Part shown: positions 1-5,163 of the stretch, one piece after another
How positions within the stretch are numbered: the first letter of the stretch is position 1
Layout: each line of letters starts with the position of its first letter
Assembly (NCBI GenBank): GCA_044370335.1
Contig: JBILVS010000105.1
Location: 1-9,422 of the forward strand
Source: REEB509 sp044370335
Lineage (GTDB): Bacteria; Pseudomonadota; Alphaproteobacteria; Caulobacterales; Aquidulcibacteraceae
DNA length: 9,422 bases
Direction of reading: 5' to 3'
The notes under the pieces: generated by a model
Database searches by the model: none
What the model was told of the DNA's origin: nothing
The model's input: the letters and a program-made list of their open reading frames with translations, nothing else
Position numbers and translations under genes: made by a program

Positions 1-135
1 GGTCACAATCGTGGTGCGCTCAACCCCCGCGGCCTTTTCCAACAGCACCCGCGCATCGAGGACGGGGCTGTCCACCCCAGCGGCCTTGAGCGCGTCCCGC
101 CCTTTGCCCCAGGCAGAAACCAGCGTCTCCCCCAT
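1..135 (-). CDS. prmC: PrmC (HemK), release-factor glutamine N5-methyltransferase, N-terminal fragment
   Basis: Only the first 45 codons are in the window; the gene continues beyond base 1. PrmC uses S-adenosylmethionine to methylate the glutamine of the GGQ motif in release factors 1 and 2, which raises termination efficiency. The visible part is the N-terminal helical domain that holds the release factor, with the family-typical stretch SPVLDARVLLEKAAGV at residues 23-38. The methyltransferase domain and its NPPY motif are outside the window. The ATG overlaps the prfA stop codon by one base (TGATG, reading the minus strand), so translation is probably coupled to prfA, whose product is its substrate. 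The identification rests on this short N-terminus plus the very strong prfA context. Confidence 0.88.
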   Translation of the reverse strand, partial: MGETLVSAWGKGRDALKAAGVDSPVLDARVLLEKAAGVERTTIVT

Positions 136-1223
136 CACGCCTCCTCCTGCAGCGCCAAAAGCCGCACCGCTTCATCTTCCGCCATCAGCGCCTCGATGAT
201 CGGCCCAAGGCCCGGCCCGGAGAGGATGTCGTCAAGGTTGTAGAGCGTCAGATTGATCCGGTGGTCGGTGACCCGCCCTTGCGGGAAATTATAGGTGCGA
301 ATGCGCTCAGAACGATCCCCGCTGCCCACCTGCGCCGCCCGATCCGCCGCCCGCGCAGCTTGCGCCTTTTCCTGTTCCATTTCCAAGAGCTTGGCCTTGA
401 GGATCTTCATCGCCCGCGCCCGGTTCTGGTGCTGCGACTTCTCCTGGCTGACGACCATGATCCCCGTCGGCAGGTGCGTGATCCGCACCGCGCTGTCGGT
501 CTTGTTCACATGTTGACCGCCCGCCCCGGACGCCCGCATTGTGTCGATCCGCAGGTCTTTCTCGTCGATCTCGATGGCCACGTCTTCCGGCTCCGGCAAC
601 ACCGCCACCGTCGCCGCACTCGTGTGCACCCGGCCCCCGGCTTCCGTCTCCGGCACTCGCTGCACCCGGTGCACACCGCTCTCATAGCGCAGCACCCCAT
701 AGGCGCCCGGCCCGGTGATCGTCGCCGTCAGCTGCTTGTAGCCCCCAAGGCCGGTCTCGTTGGCGTCCTCCACCTCAAACCGCCAGCCCTTCAGGGAAGC
801 AAAGCGCTGATACATCCGCACCAGATCGCCCGCGAACAGCGCCGCTTCATCCCCCCCCGTCCCGGCGCGGACTTCCAAAATCACGGACGCGTCGTCTTCG
901 TCCCGCTTCGGCAGAAGCGCCCGCTGCGCCTGATGCTCAAGCTCCGCCAGCCGCTCTTTGGCCTCGCTCAGCTCTTCTTGCGCCAACGCGGCCATCTCAT
1001 CGCCGGAGGGGGTCTCCGCCAACAGAGCCTCAAGCCCCGCGACCTCCCCGCGCGCCCGGCTCAGCCCTTCCACGATGTCGGCCAGAGCCTTCAGCTCCGC
1101 GTGCTCTCGCGCAAGGCGCACAAGCTCCGCCCCGTCGGTCGCAGCCGCCATCCGCGCTTCCACCTGCTGAAAGCGGTCCGCCGCCGCCCGCAGGCGCGGC
1201 TCAAGCCGGCTCAGATCCACCAT
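135..1223 (-). CDS. prfA: Peptide chain release factor 1 (RF1)
   Basis: RF1 reads UAA and UAG stop codons in the ribosomal A site and triggers hydrolysis of peptidyl-tRNA. The product has 362 residues, close to the usual 360. The N-terminal third is helical and charged (domain 1). A conserved stretch with RAGTGGDEA lies at about residues 119-127. The tripeptide stop-codon anticodon is PET at 191-193, within the family pattern PxT; RF2 would have SPF. The catalytic loop GAGGQHVNKTDSAVR has GGQ at 235-237, and Gln237 is the PrmC target. The C-terminal part contains RIRTYNFPQGRVTDHR, typical of RF1. The ATG start gives the expected N-terminus and lies 16 bases after the stop of the upstream gene, so the two are probably co-transcribed. 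No truncation or missing key residue is seen. Confidence 0.98.
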   Translation of the reverse strand: MVDLSRLEPRLRAAADRFQQVEARMAAATDGAELVRLAREHAELKALADIVEGLSRARGEVAGLEALLAETPSGDEMAALAQEELSEAKERLAELEHQAQRALLPKRDEDDASVILEVRAGTGGDEAALFAGDLVRMYQRFASLKGWRFEVEDANETGLGGYKQLTATITGPGAYGVLRYESGVHRVQRVPETEAGGRVHTSAATVAVLPEPEDVAIEIDEKDLRIDTMRASGAGGQHVNKTDSAVRITHLPTGIMVVSQEKSQHQNRARAMKILKAKLLEMEQEKAQAARAADRAAQVGSGDRSERIRTYNFPQGRVTDHRINLTLYNLDDILSGPGLGPIIEALMAEDEAVRLLALQEEA

Positions 1224-1239
1224 GATCGCAAACCCAGCC

Positions 1240-1671
1240 TTACTCCGGCAGCACGGAGGTGAAGATTTCGGGCGTCACCTCGCTGAGCTGCGGCTCCGCG
1301 AACGCCACCCGCTTCTCCACCCGCGCATAGGGAACGACCACTTGCACCGCGCGCCCGTTGGCGGCCTCCAGGTGAAACACCAGAGCCCGCTCATCAAGGC
1401 GATCCGACCCGGCCGCCGCGTCGAACACAATCCCGGCCGCCATGAGCCCCGAGACCTGGTCGTCTTTCCGGAACGCCGCGAGCAGCCCCGAAATATGATC
1501 TTGTGGCGCGCTCGACTGCCAATCGATGTCAACGTGGGTGCGGATCTGCTCCCCTGTTTTCCGCACCGCGGCCCCAAACGGCACGAAGGTGGTGTTGGCC
1601 TTCAGCCCCTCGTGCGCCACGTCGAACAGGTATTGGTAGGTGTCTTGGAGGTGGTCTTCCAAAAGAGACAT
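1240..1671 (-). CDS. Unrecognised 143-residue protein encoded directly upstream of prfA
   Basis: I do not recognise this family. The product has 143 residues, is soluble-looking and somewhat acidic, with no signal peptide, membrane segment, cysteine or obvious catalytic motif. It begins MSLLEDHLQDTYQYLFDVAH, likely an amphipathic helix; a middle part around 44-57 (RTHVDIDWQSSAPQ) and a later part around 96-117 (ALVFHLEAANGRAVQVVVPY) look like beta strands, suggesting an alpha/beta fold. The frame has the GC-rich codon use of its neighbours and ends 16 bases before prfA, which supports a real co-transcribed gene. An in-frame ATG at 1740 would add 23 residues rich in Arg and Pro. I prefer the ATG at 1671 because the stretch between is dominated by stem-loops and reads poorly as protein, although neither start has a strong Shine-Dalgarno sequence. 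Any function is unknown. Confidence 0.72.
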   Translation of the reverse strand: MSLLEDHLQDTYQYLFDVAHEGLKANTTFVPFGAAVRKTGEQIRTHVDIDWQSSAPQDHISGLLAAFRKDDQVSGLMAAGIVFDAAAGSDRLDERALVFHLEAANGRAVQVVVPYARVEKRVAFAEPQLSEVTPEIFTSVLPE

Positions 1672-1680
1672 GGCCGTTTC

Positions 1681-1699
1681 GCGACGCGCGAAGCGTCGC
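1681..1699 (-). other. GC stem-loop just upstream of the 143-residue gene
   Basis: Perfect 7-base inverted repeat: GCGACGC at 1681-1687 and GCGTCGC at 1693-1699, with a 5-base loop that reads TTCGC on the minus strand, close to a stable UUCG-type loop. It ends nine bases before the ATG at 1671, where a ribosome binding site would lie. There is no T-tract after it on the minus strand, so it does not look like a standard intrinsic terminator. A role in the mRNA leader, or as a stray palindrome, is inference. Confidence 0.5.
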
Positions 1700-1706
1700 C
1701 CTTTCC

Positions 1707-1738
1707 GGGGCTGGGGAGGCGAGGCCCCGATATGGGGC
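1707..1738 (-). other. Alternative GC hairpins between the toxin gene and the 143-residue gene
   Basis: Three 5-base arms can pair in two mutually exclusive ways. GGGGC at 1707-1711 can pair with GCCCC at 1724-1728, or the same GCCCC can pair with GGGGC at 1734-1738 across a 5-base loop. Together with the stem-loop at 1681-1699 this makes the stretch between the two genes unusually structured. The arms are short, and in GC-rich DNA such pairing can arise by chance; no T-tract marks a terminator. Confidence 0.35.
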
Positions 1739-1767
1739 ATCAGCGAGCGCTTGTCGACGGGTGGAGG

Positions 1768-2097
1768 CTAAAGCCTAAGGATCAGGAGGGCCGCATCGTA
1801 ATCCGCAATCAACGCCTCCAAAGCCGACCGCTCCCTAAGCAACAAGCCTGCGACGGCAGCGGTCCCCGCATTGCCGATGCGCAGCCAGACCACCTTGGGC
1901 GGCGCACCAAAGACCATACTCAGATTGAAAAAGTCCGTGTCCTTAGAGACGACAACAAAGTCTGCAGCAGCGGCAAAATCCCAAATAGCGCGATCGTCCG
2001 GGAGATCATGGTTAAGGACATGATCAGAGCCAGGGTAGTCGTTGGCCAACCGCCGAATCAAAGACGGCGACAAATTCGCATCGAAGAGAAGCTTCAA
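1768..2097 (-). CDS. DUF5615 PIN-like protein, probable toxin (VapC45-like ribonuclease)
   Basis: The 109-residue product starts MKLLFDANLSPSL, the hallmark opening of DUF5615 / Mut7-C-like PIN-fold proteins, with Asp6 as a likely metal ligand. Further acidic residues are at 31-35 (DLPDD) and in SKDTDF at 51-56, with Asp53 and Asp55 as candidates to complete the acidic site. PIN-fold proteins of this kind are usually ribonucleases and are paired with DUF433 antitoxins. The start is a TTG codon that overlaps the antitoxin stop by four bases (TTGA). I accept it because it restores the conserved N-terminus exactly and no ATG fits. The overlap suggests translational coupling. The interior (1921-2100) has about 51% GC by hand count, against 67% in a sampled stretch of prfA, which fits acquisition by transfer. 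Toxic activity is inferred from the family, not shown. Confidence 0.87.
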   Translation of the reverse strand: MKLLFDANLSPSLIRRLANDYPGSDHVLNHDLPDDRAIWDFAAAADFVVVSKDTDFFNLSMVFGAPPKVVWLRIGNAGTAAVAGLLLRERSALEALIADYDAALLILRL

Positions 2098-2324
2098 GTC
2101 TGCGCCGTCAGGATGCGCCGCTCGCGTTCAGCAGCGAACGCGAGGCACGCCCGTATGTCTTCCTGGGTGAGATAGGGGAAATCGGCCAGAATCTCCGCCT
2201 CGGTCATCCCGCCGGCCAAGTACTCCAGCACGTCGGTGACCGTCACGCGGGTGTCCCGGATCACGGGCTTACCGCTGCGCACCGCAGGATTTGTTGTGAT
2301 GAGGGCCGAAACGGACATGGCCAT
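2094..2324 (-). CDS. DUF433 protein, probable antitoxin (VapB45-like)
   Basis: The product is 76 residues, the usual DUF433 size. It shows the family pattern: N-terminal ITTNPAVRSGKPVIRDTRVTV (residues 9-29), where the family has an I-x-x-x-P-x-x-x-x-G-x-P-x-I-x-x-T-R core, then DVLEYLAGGMTEAEILADFP, a winged-helix-like DNA-binding segment, and a terminal helix with Ala, Arg and Glu (LAFAAERER). DUF433 proteins are the usual upstream partners of DUF5615 toxins, neutralising the toxin and probably repressing their own promoter. The gene precedes the toxin with a four-base overlap, the standard arrangement. Two ATGs fit, at 2324 and 2318 (two codons shorter). Neither has a Shine-Dalgarno sequence, and a -10-like TAGACT lies at 2325-2330, so the shorter one could begin a leaderless message. 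Confidence 0.87.
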   Translation of the reverse strand: MAMSVSALITTNPAVRSGKPVIRDTRVTVTDVLEYLAGGMTEAEILADFPYLTQEDIRACLAFAAERERRILTAQT

Positions 2325-2388
2325 AGTCTACACGCAATCAGACCCGCAATAAACGCTCAATCGAGGGCGCCTTGGGCCTCGTGCACCC

Positions 2389-3507
2389 CTACCCCCTTAA
2401 CTCCCGCGCCTTCGCTTCCACCAGCTCCACGATATGCTCGATCATGGCGTCGTTATCGACCTTATGATCCGGCTTCCCCGCCACATACATCATGCCGGCG
2501 CCTTTGCCGCCGCCGGTAAAGCCGAGATCCGTCATCAGCGCTTCCCCGGGCCCGTTCACCACGCACCCGATGATCGACAGCGAGATCGGCTCCGCGATGT
2601 GCGCCAACCGCGCTTCCAGCGTCTCCACCGTCTTGATGACGTTGAACCCCTGCCGCGCGCAGCTGGGGCACGCGATGATGTTCACCCCGCGCTGCCGCAG
2701 GCCGAGCGACTTCAGGATGTCATGCCCCACCCGCACCTCTTCCACGGGATCAGCGGCCAAGCTCACCCGGATGGTATCCCCGATCCCCGCCCACAGCAGG
2801 TTTCCAATGCCGATGGCGCTTTTCACGGTGCCGGTCCGCAGGGCGCCGGCCTCGGTGACGCCGAGATGCAAAGGCGCGTCGGTCGCTTCCGCCAGCGCCG
2901 AATAGGCCGCGACCGTCAAGAACACATCGCTGGCTTTGACGCTGATTTTGTAGTTCCGAAAGTCGTGGTCCTCCAGAAGAACGGCGTGAAACAGCGCGCT
3001 CTCCACCATCGCTTCCGGGCAAGGCTCGCCGTACTTTTCCAGCAAATGCGGCTCCAAAGACCCCGCATTCACCCCGATCCGGATGGCGCAGCCATGGTCC
3101 TTCGCCGCCTGCACCACCTCTTTGACGCGATCCGCTGAGCCGATATTCCCCGGATTGATCCGCAAGCATGCAGCGCCCGCGATCGCCGCCTCAATCCCGC
3201 GGCGGTAGTGAAAATGGATGTCCGCCACGAGCGGAACGCTCACCTGCCGGACAATCTGGGCGAAGGCCGCCGTGGAGTCTTCATCCGGGCAGCTCACCCG
3301 CACGATGTCGGCCCCGGCCTCCTCCATGGCCCGGATTTGCGCCACCGTCGCCGCGACATCGGGCGTCGGCGTATTGGTCATGGATTGAACCGAAATCGGC
3401 GCGCCCCCGCCCACCGGCACAGCGCCGACCATGATCTGGCGGCTTTTCCGTCGATCGATCCGCCGCCAGGGACGGATATCGTGAAGAGTCTGCGGGTTGG
3501 AGCTCAT
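2389..3507 (-). CDS. ispG: 4-hydroxy-3-methylbut-2-enyl diphosphate synthase (IspG/GcpE)
   Basis: IspG is the [4Fe-4S] enzyme of the MEP pathway that reductively opens 2-C-methyl-D-erythritol 2,4-cyclodiphosphate to HMBPP, the penultimate step to IPP and DMAPP, taking electrons from flavodoxin or ferredoxin in the cytoplasm. The product is 372 residues, the usual length of the bacterial two-domain form. The N-terminal TIM barrel shows GGGAPISVQSMTNTPT (33-48), PLVADIHFHYRRG (92-104) and LRINPGNIG (115-123). The C-terminal cluster domain has CPSC at 280-283 and GCVVNGPGEA at 314-323. This gives ligands Cys280, Cys283, Cys315 and Glu322, spaced as in E. coli (C270, C273, C305, E312). The ATG start gives the expected N-terminus; no Shine-Dalgarno sequence precedes it. 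It is 64 bases from the toxin-antitoxin pair and diverges from the membrane-protein gene. Confidence 0.98.
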   Translation of the reverse strand: MSSNPQTLHDIRPWRRIDRRKSRQIMVGAVPVGGGAPISVQSMTNTPTPDVAATVAQIRAMEEAGADIVRVSCPDEDSTAAFAQIVRQVSVPLVADIHFHYRRGIEAAIAGAACLRINPGNIGSADRVKEVVQAAKDHGCAIRIGVNAGSLEPHLLEKYGEPCPEAMVESALFHAVLLEDHDFRNYKISVKASDVFLTVAAYSALAEATDAPLHLGVTEAGALRTGTVKSAIGIGNLLWAGIGDTIRVSLAADPVEEVRVGHDILKSLGLRQRGVNIIACPSCARQGFNVIKTVETLEARLAHIAEPISLSIIGCVVNGPGEALMTDLGFTGGGKGAGMMYVAGKPDHKVDNDAMIEHIVELVEAKARELRG

Positions 3508-3514
3508 ACCCGGC

Positions 3515-3520
3515 TATATA
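3515..3520 (-). promoter_or_regulatory. Candidate ispG -10 box
   Basis: TATATA, within the palindrome CTATATAG (3514-3521), stands out in a very GC-rich divergent region. On the minus strand it would place transcription start about one base before the ispG ATG, giving a leaderless or nearly leaderless message, in keeping with the lack of a Shine-Dalgarno sequence. No good -35 hexamer is visible at 16-18 bases, so this is only a candidate. Being palindromic, it could also serve the divergent gene. Confidence 0.35.
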
Positions 3521-3608
3521 GCGCGCCCCGCGCCCCGCCGCGAGCGGGCTTGCGCAACACCGGCCCGCCAGCGACGATGCGTCTCAAAAGGCGTGGGGAT
3601 CGCGTTGC

Positions 3609-4085
3609 ATGCTACGTTTAGTCATTGTCTTGCCGATTGTTCTTGGCCTCACGATGGGCTTGCCGCTGACGGAGCCCTATCAGGCCTTCGCGGCCTGGAT
3701 CAGCCGTTTCACGATCGACATCTGGTTTCATCTGGCGGGTTATGTCCTGAGCGCAGTCACCGCTGGCCTGCTGATCTGGCGCATGGAGCGCGCGTGGCTG
3801 CCCCGGCTCGCTTACAGCCCTTGGTTCGGCGTCGTCGCAACCCTCCGGGCGGGGCTCATCGGCGTTCTGATCATGGCCGCGATGCAGCTGTTTTACTGGT
3901 TCACCCAGGGCCAGTTTGACGTCCTGCCCCTCTTTGCTCCCGCCATTTTCATCGTGGCCGAGGGGGCCTACGAGACAACCGACGGGCTGCTGCGCCGCCG
4001 TCAGCGGCTCCAGGCAGAGCGCGACGCCGCCCGCGGCGCAGCCCAACCCCTCTCCCGCAGCCAGGGTCAGAGTTATTTCGAATAG
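3609..4085 (+). CDS. Small integral membrane protein of unknown function
   Basis: I do not recognise this family. The product has 158 residues and is mostly hydrophobic up to residue 120. Likely membrane segments are about 3-20 (could also act as a signal anchor), 38-57, 74-97 and 106-120, so three or four spans. A charged C-terminal tail follows, with RRRQRLQAERDAARGAA at 129-145, probably a short cytoplasmic helix. Aromatic residues cluster near the span ends (YW at 96-97, W at 30, 39, 57, 63 and 72), as in true membrane proteins. The ATG has a GGGGA sequence nine bases upstream. The gene is transcribed away from ispG and ends three bases from the end of the oppositely oriented RodZ-like gene. 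The overlapping minus-strand frame reads as a shadow. Confidence is for a real gene, not for a function. Confidence 0.8.
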   Translation: MLRLVIVLPIVLGLTMGLPLTEPYQAFAAWISRFTIDIWFHLAGYVLSAVTAGLLIWRMERAWLPRLAYSPWFGVVATLRAGLIGVLIMAAMQLFYWFTQGQFDVLPLFAPAIFIVAEGAYETTDGLLRRRQRLQAERDAARGAAQPLSRSQGQSYFE

Positions 4086-4088
4086 AGA

Positions 4089-4985
4089 TCAGCGCAGCTG
4101 AGGAGCGTCAGACGGCGCCGACCCGGCCGCCACCTGCCCAAGCGGCGCCGGCAGCGGGATTGAACTCACAAGCCGGCCCAGAACCGGCTTGCCGGCTTCC
4201 CCCAGAAGCCCGACGTCCTGGCCCTGAATAGCTAGGCTGAACGCGCCCCCGTCCCGCGCATGGATCGTCCAATCCGGCGCGGGGTCCGGCCGATAGGCCT
4301 GCCCCGGCCGCAGTGTCCCATAAAAGAACACAGTGCCGTCCGCCCCGCGCACCTCCAGCTTGGCTTCCGCCAACGCTCGGATCTCCAAGGTCCGCAACGC
4401 AAGAGCTTCCGGCGACGGCTGCGCCGCCAAAGACGGATCCAGCGTGAACCGCTCTTCAGCCGGCGTCAGGCTCGCCGCCTCCGGGCCGAGCGCCCGCCAC
4501 ATCACAAACCCACCCGCCACAAGGCCGAGGATTGCGGCCGCAAGCCACGGACGTTCGCGCGAGGGCCGCGACTCTGGTCCACGGATTTGCGGCCGCGCAT
4601 CCTCCCGCGAAAGGGCGCTCTCCGCCTGATACTGGGCGATCAACTCATCTTCGGGCACACCGAGCGCCCGGCAATAATTGCGCAGATAGGCAATGGTGTA
4701 GGCTCGACCCGGCAGGATCTTCGCGTCCATCGCCTCGATCGCTTCGAGGTAAACCGGCCGGATTTTCGTTCGAGCGAAAGCCTCGTCCAGGCTCCATCCC
4801 CGCTGCGCCCGGGCTTCAGAGAGCTTGCGCCCCGCAGACCAGCTCGGGTCCAGGGTCAGCCGCGGCCCCGTAATCGGCGCAGGCGTGACCGGCCCCACCG
4901 ACTCCACCACAAAGTCGGGGTGCGGCAGTGACGCCGCGCCGCCATCTTTGGCCGGCGTAGAAGGAGGCTGGAACACGTCCGCCAT
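4089..4985 (-). CDS. RodZ-like protein: HTH domain, one transmembrane helix, DUF4115 periplasmic domain
   Basis: RodZ links the MreB cytoskeleton to the inner membrane and supports rod shape; alphaproteobacterial homologues share this layout. The 298-residue product has a Pro-rich N-terminal tail (1-45), then a RodZ-type Cro/C1 helix-turn-helix at about 48-115. That domain has the typical GRKLSEARAQRGWSLDEAF, RTKIRPVYLEAIE and LPGRAYTIAYLRNYCRALG. A basic linker follows, then one membrane span at about 147-165. The periplasmic part has a DUF4115-like domain at about 200-275 with LEVRGADGTVFFYGTLRPGQ (210-229). A longer reading from a TTG at 5048 exists; I chose the ATG at 4985 because TTG is rare and the extension lacks family resemblance, and a GAGG lies upstream of the ATG although rather far away. 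It lies between ispG and ptsP, a context seen in related bacteria. It could be a divergent homologue with another role. Confidence 0.85.
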   Translation of the reverse strand: MADVFQPPSTPAKDGGAASLPHPDFVVESVGPVTPAPITGPRLTLDPSWSAGRKLSEARAQRGWSLDEAFARTKIRPVYLEAIEAMDAKILPGRAYTIAYLRNYCRALGVPEDELIAQYQAESALSREDARPQIRGPESRPSRERPWLAAAILGLVAGGFVMWRALGPEAASLTPAEERFTLDPSLAAQPSPEALALRTLEIRALAEAKLEVRGADGTVFFYGTLRPGQAYRPDPAPDWTIHARDGGAFSLAIQGQDVGLLGEAGKPVLGRLVSSIPLPAPLGQVAAGSAPSDAPQLR

Positions 4986-5063
4986 GAATGAAACGAAATC
5001 CTCAAGCGTGGAAGCGACCGCCGCCCCAACCGCGGGAATGCGATGCAAACTTCACGCCACAAA

Positions 5064-5092
5064 GATGTAGGGCCGAATCGCGTTTGGCTCAA
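5064..5092 (-). promoter_or_regulatory. Candidate promoter of the RodZ-like gene
   Basis: On the minus strand, TTGAGC (5087-5092) and TACATC (5064-5069) are separated by exactly 17 bases, a fair match to the housekeeping sigma-factor consensus. Transcription would begin near 5057, giving a leader of roughly 70 bases before the ATG at 4985. It lies in the only gap between ptsP and the RodZ-like gene, so the RodZ-like gene (not ispG, which is separated by a plus-strand gene) may have its own promoter. Prediction by eye only. Confidence 0.4.
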
Positions 5093-5163
5093 TCAAATAC
5101 CCCACCCGCGCGCGCCGATTCACCCGACAGGAAAGCCCCCGTACGAAAGGCCCAGCCCCGCTC

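Noticed and set aside
261..1262. A 333-codon plus-strand open frame opposite prfA
   Set aside because: prfA is certain from its PxT and GGQ motifs, and this frame is a low-complexity Arg/His/Leu-rich shadow of it.
1741..1780. Small palindrome AGGCT-AA-AGCCT at the toxin stop codon as a terminator
   Set aside because: The stem is only five bases with a two-base loop and no T-tract follows on the minus strand, so it cannot be supported as a terminator.
1222..2175. A 317-codon open frame on the plus strand spanning the unrecognised gene and toxin-antitoxin genes
   Set aside because: It runs antisense across three genes with different ancestry and has His/Arg/Pro-rich shadow composition; no domain is seen.
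3618..4046. A 142-codon minus-strand frame opposite the membrane protein
   Set aside because: The plus-strand reading has proper membrane spans, a Shine-Dalgarno sequence and sensible boundaries, whereas this one has shadow-like composition.
5094..5163. A terminator after ptsP
   Set aside because: The gap is GC-rich with short T-runs, but I could not find a stem followed by a T-tract in the right order.
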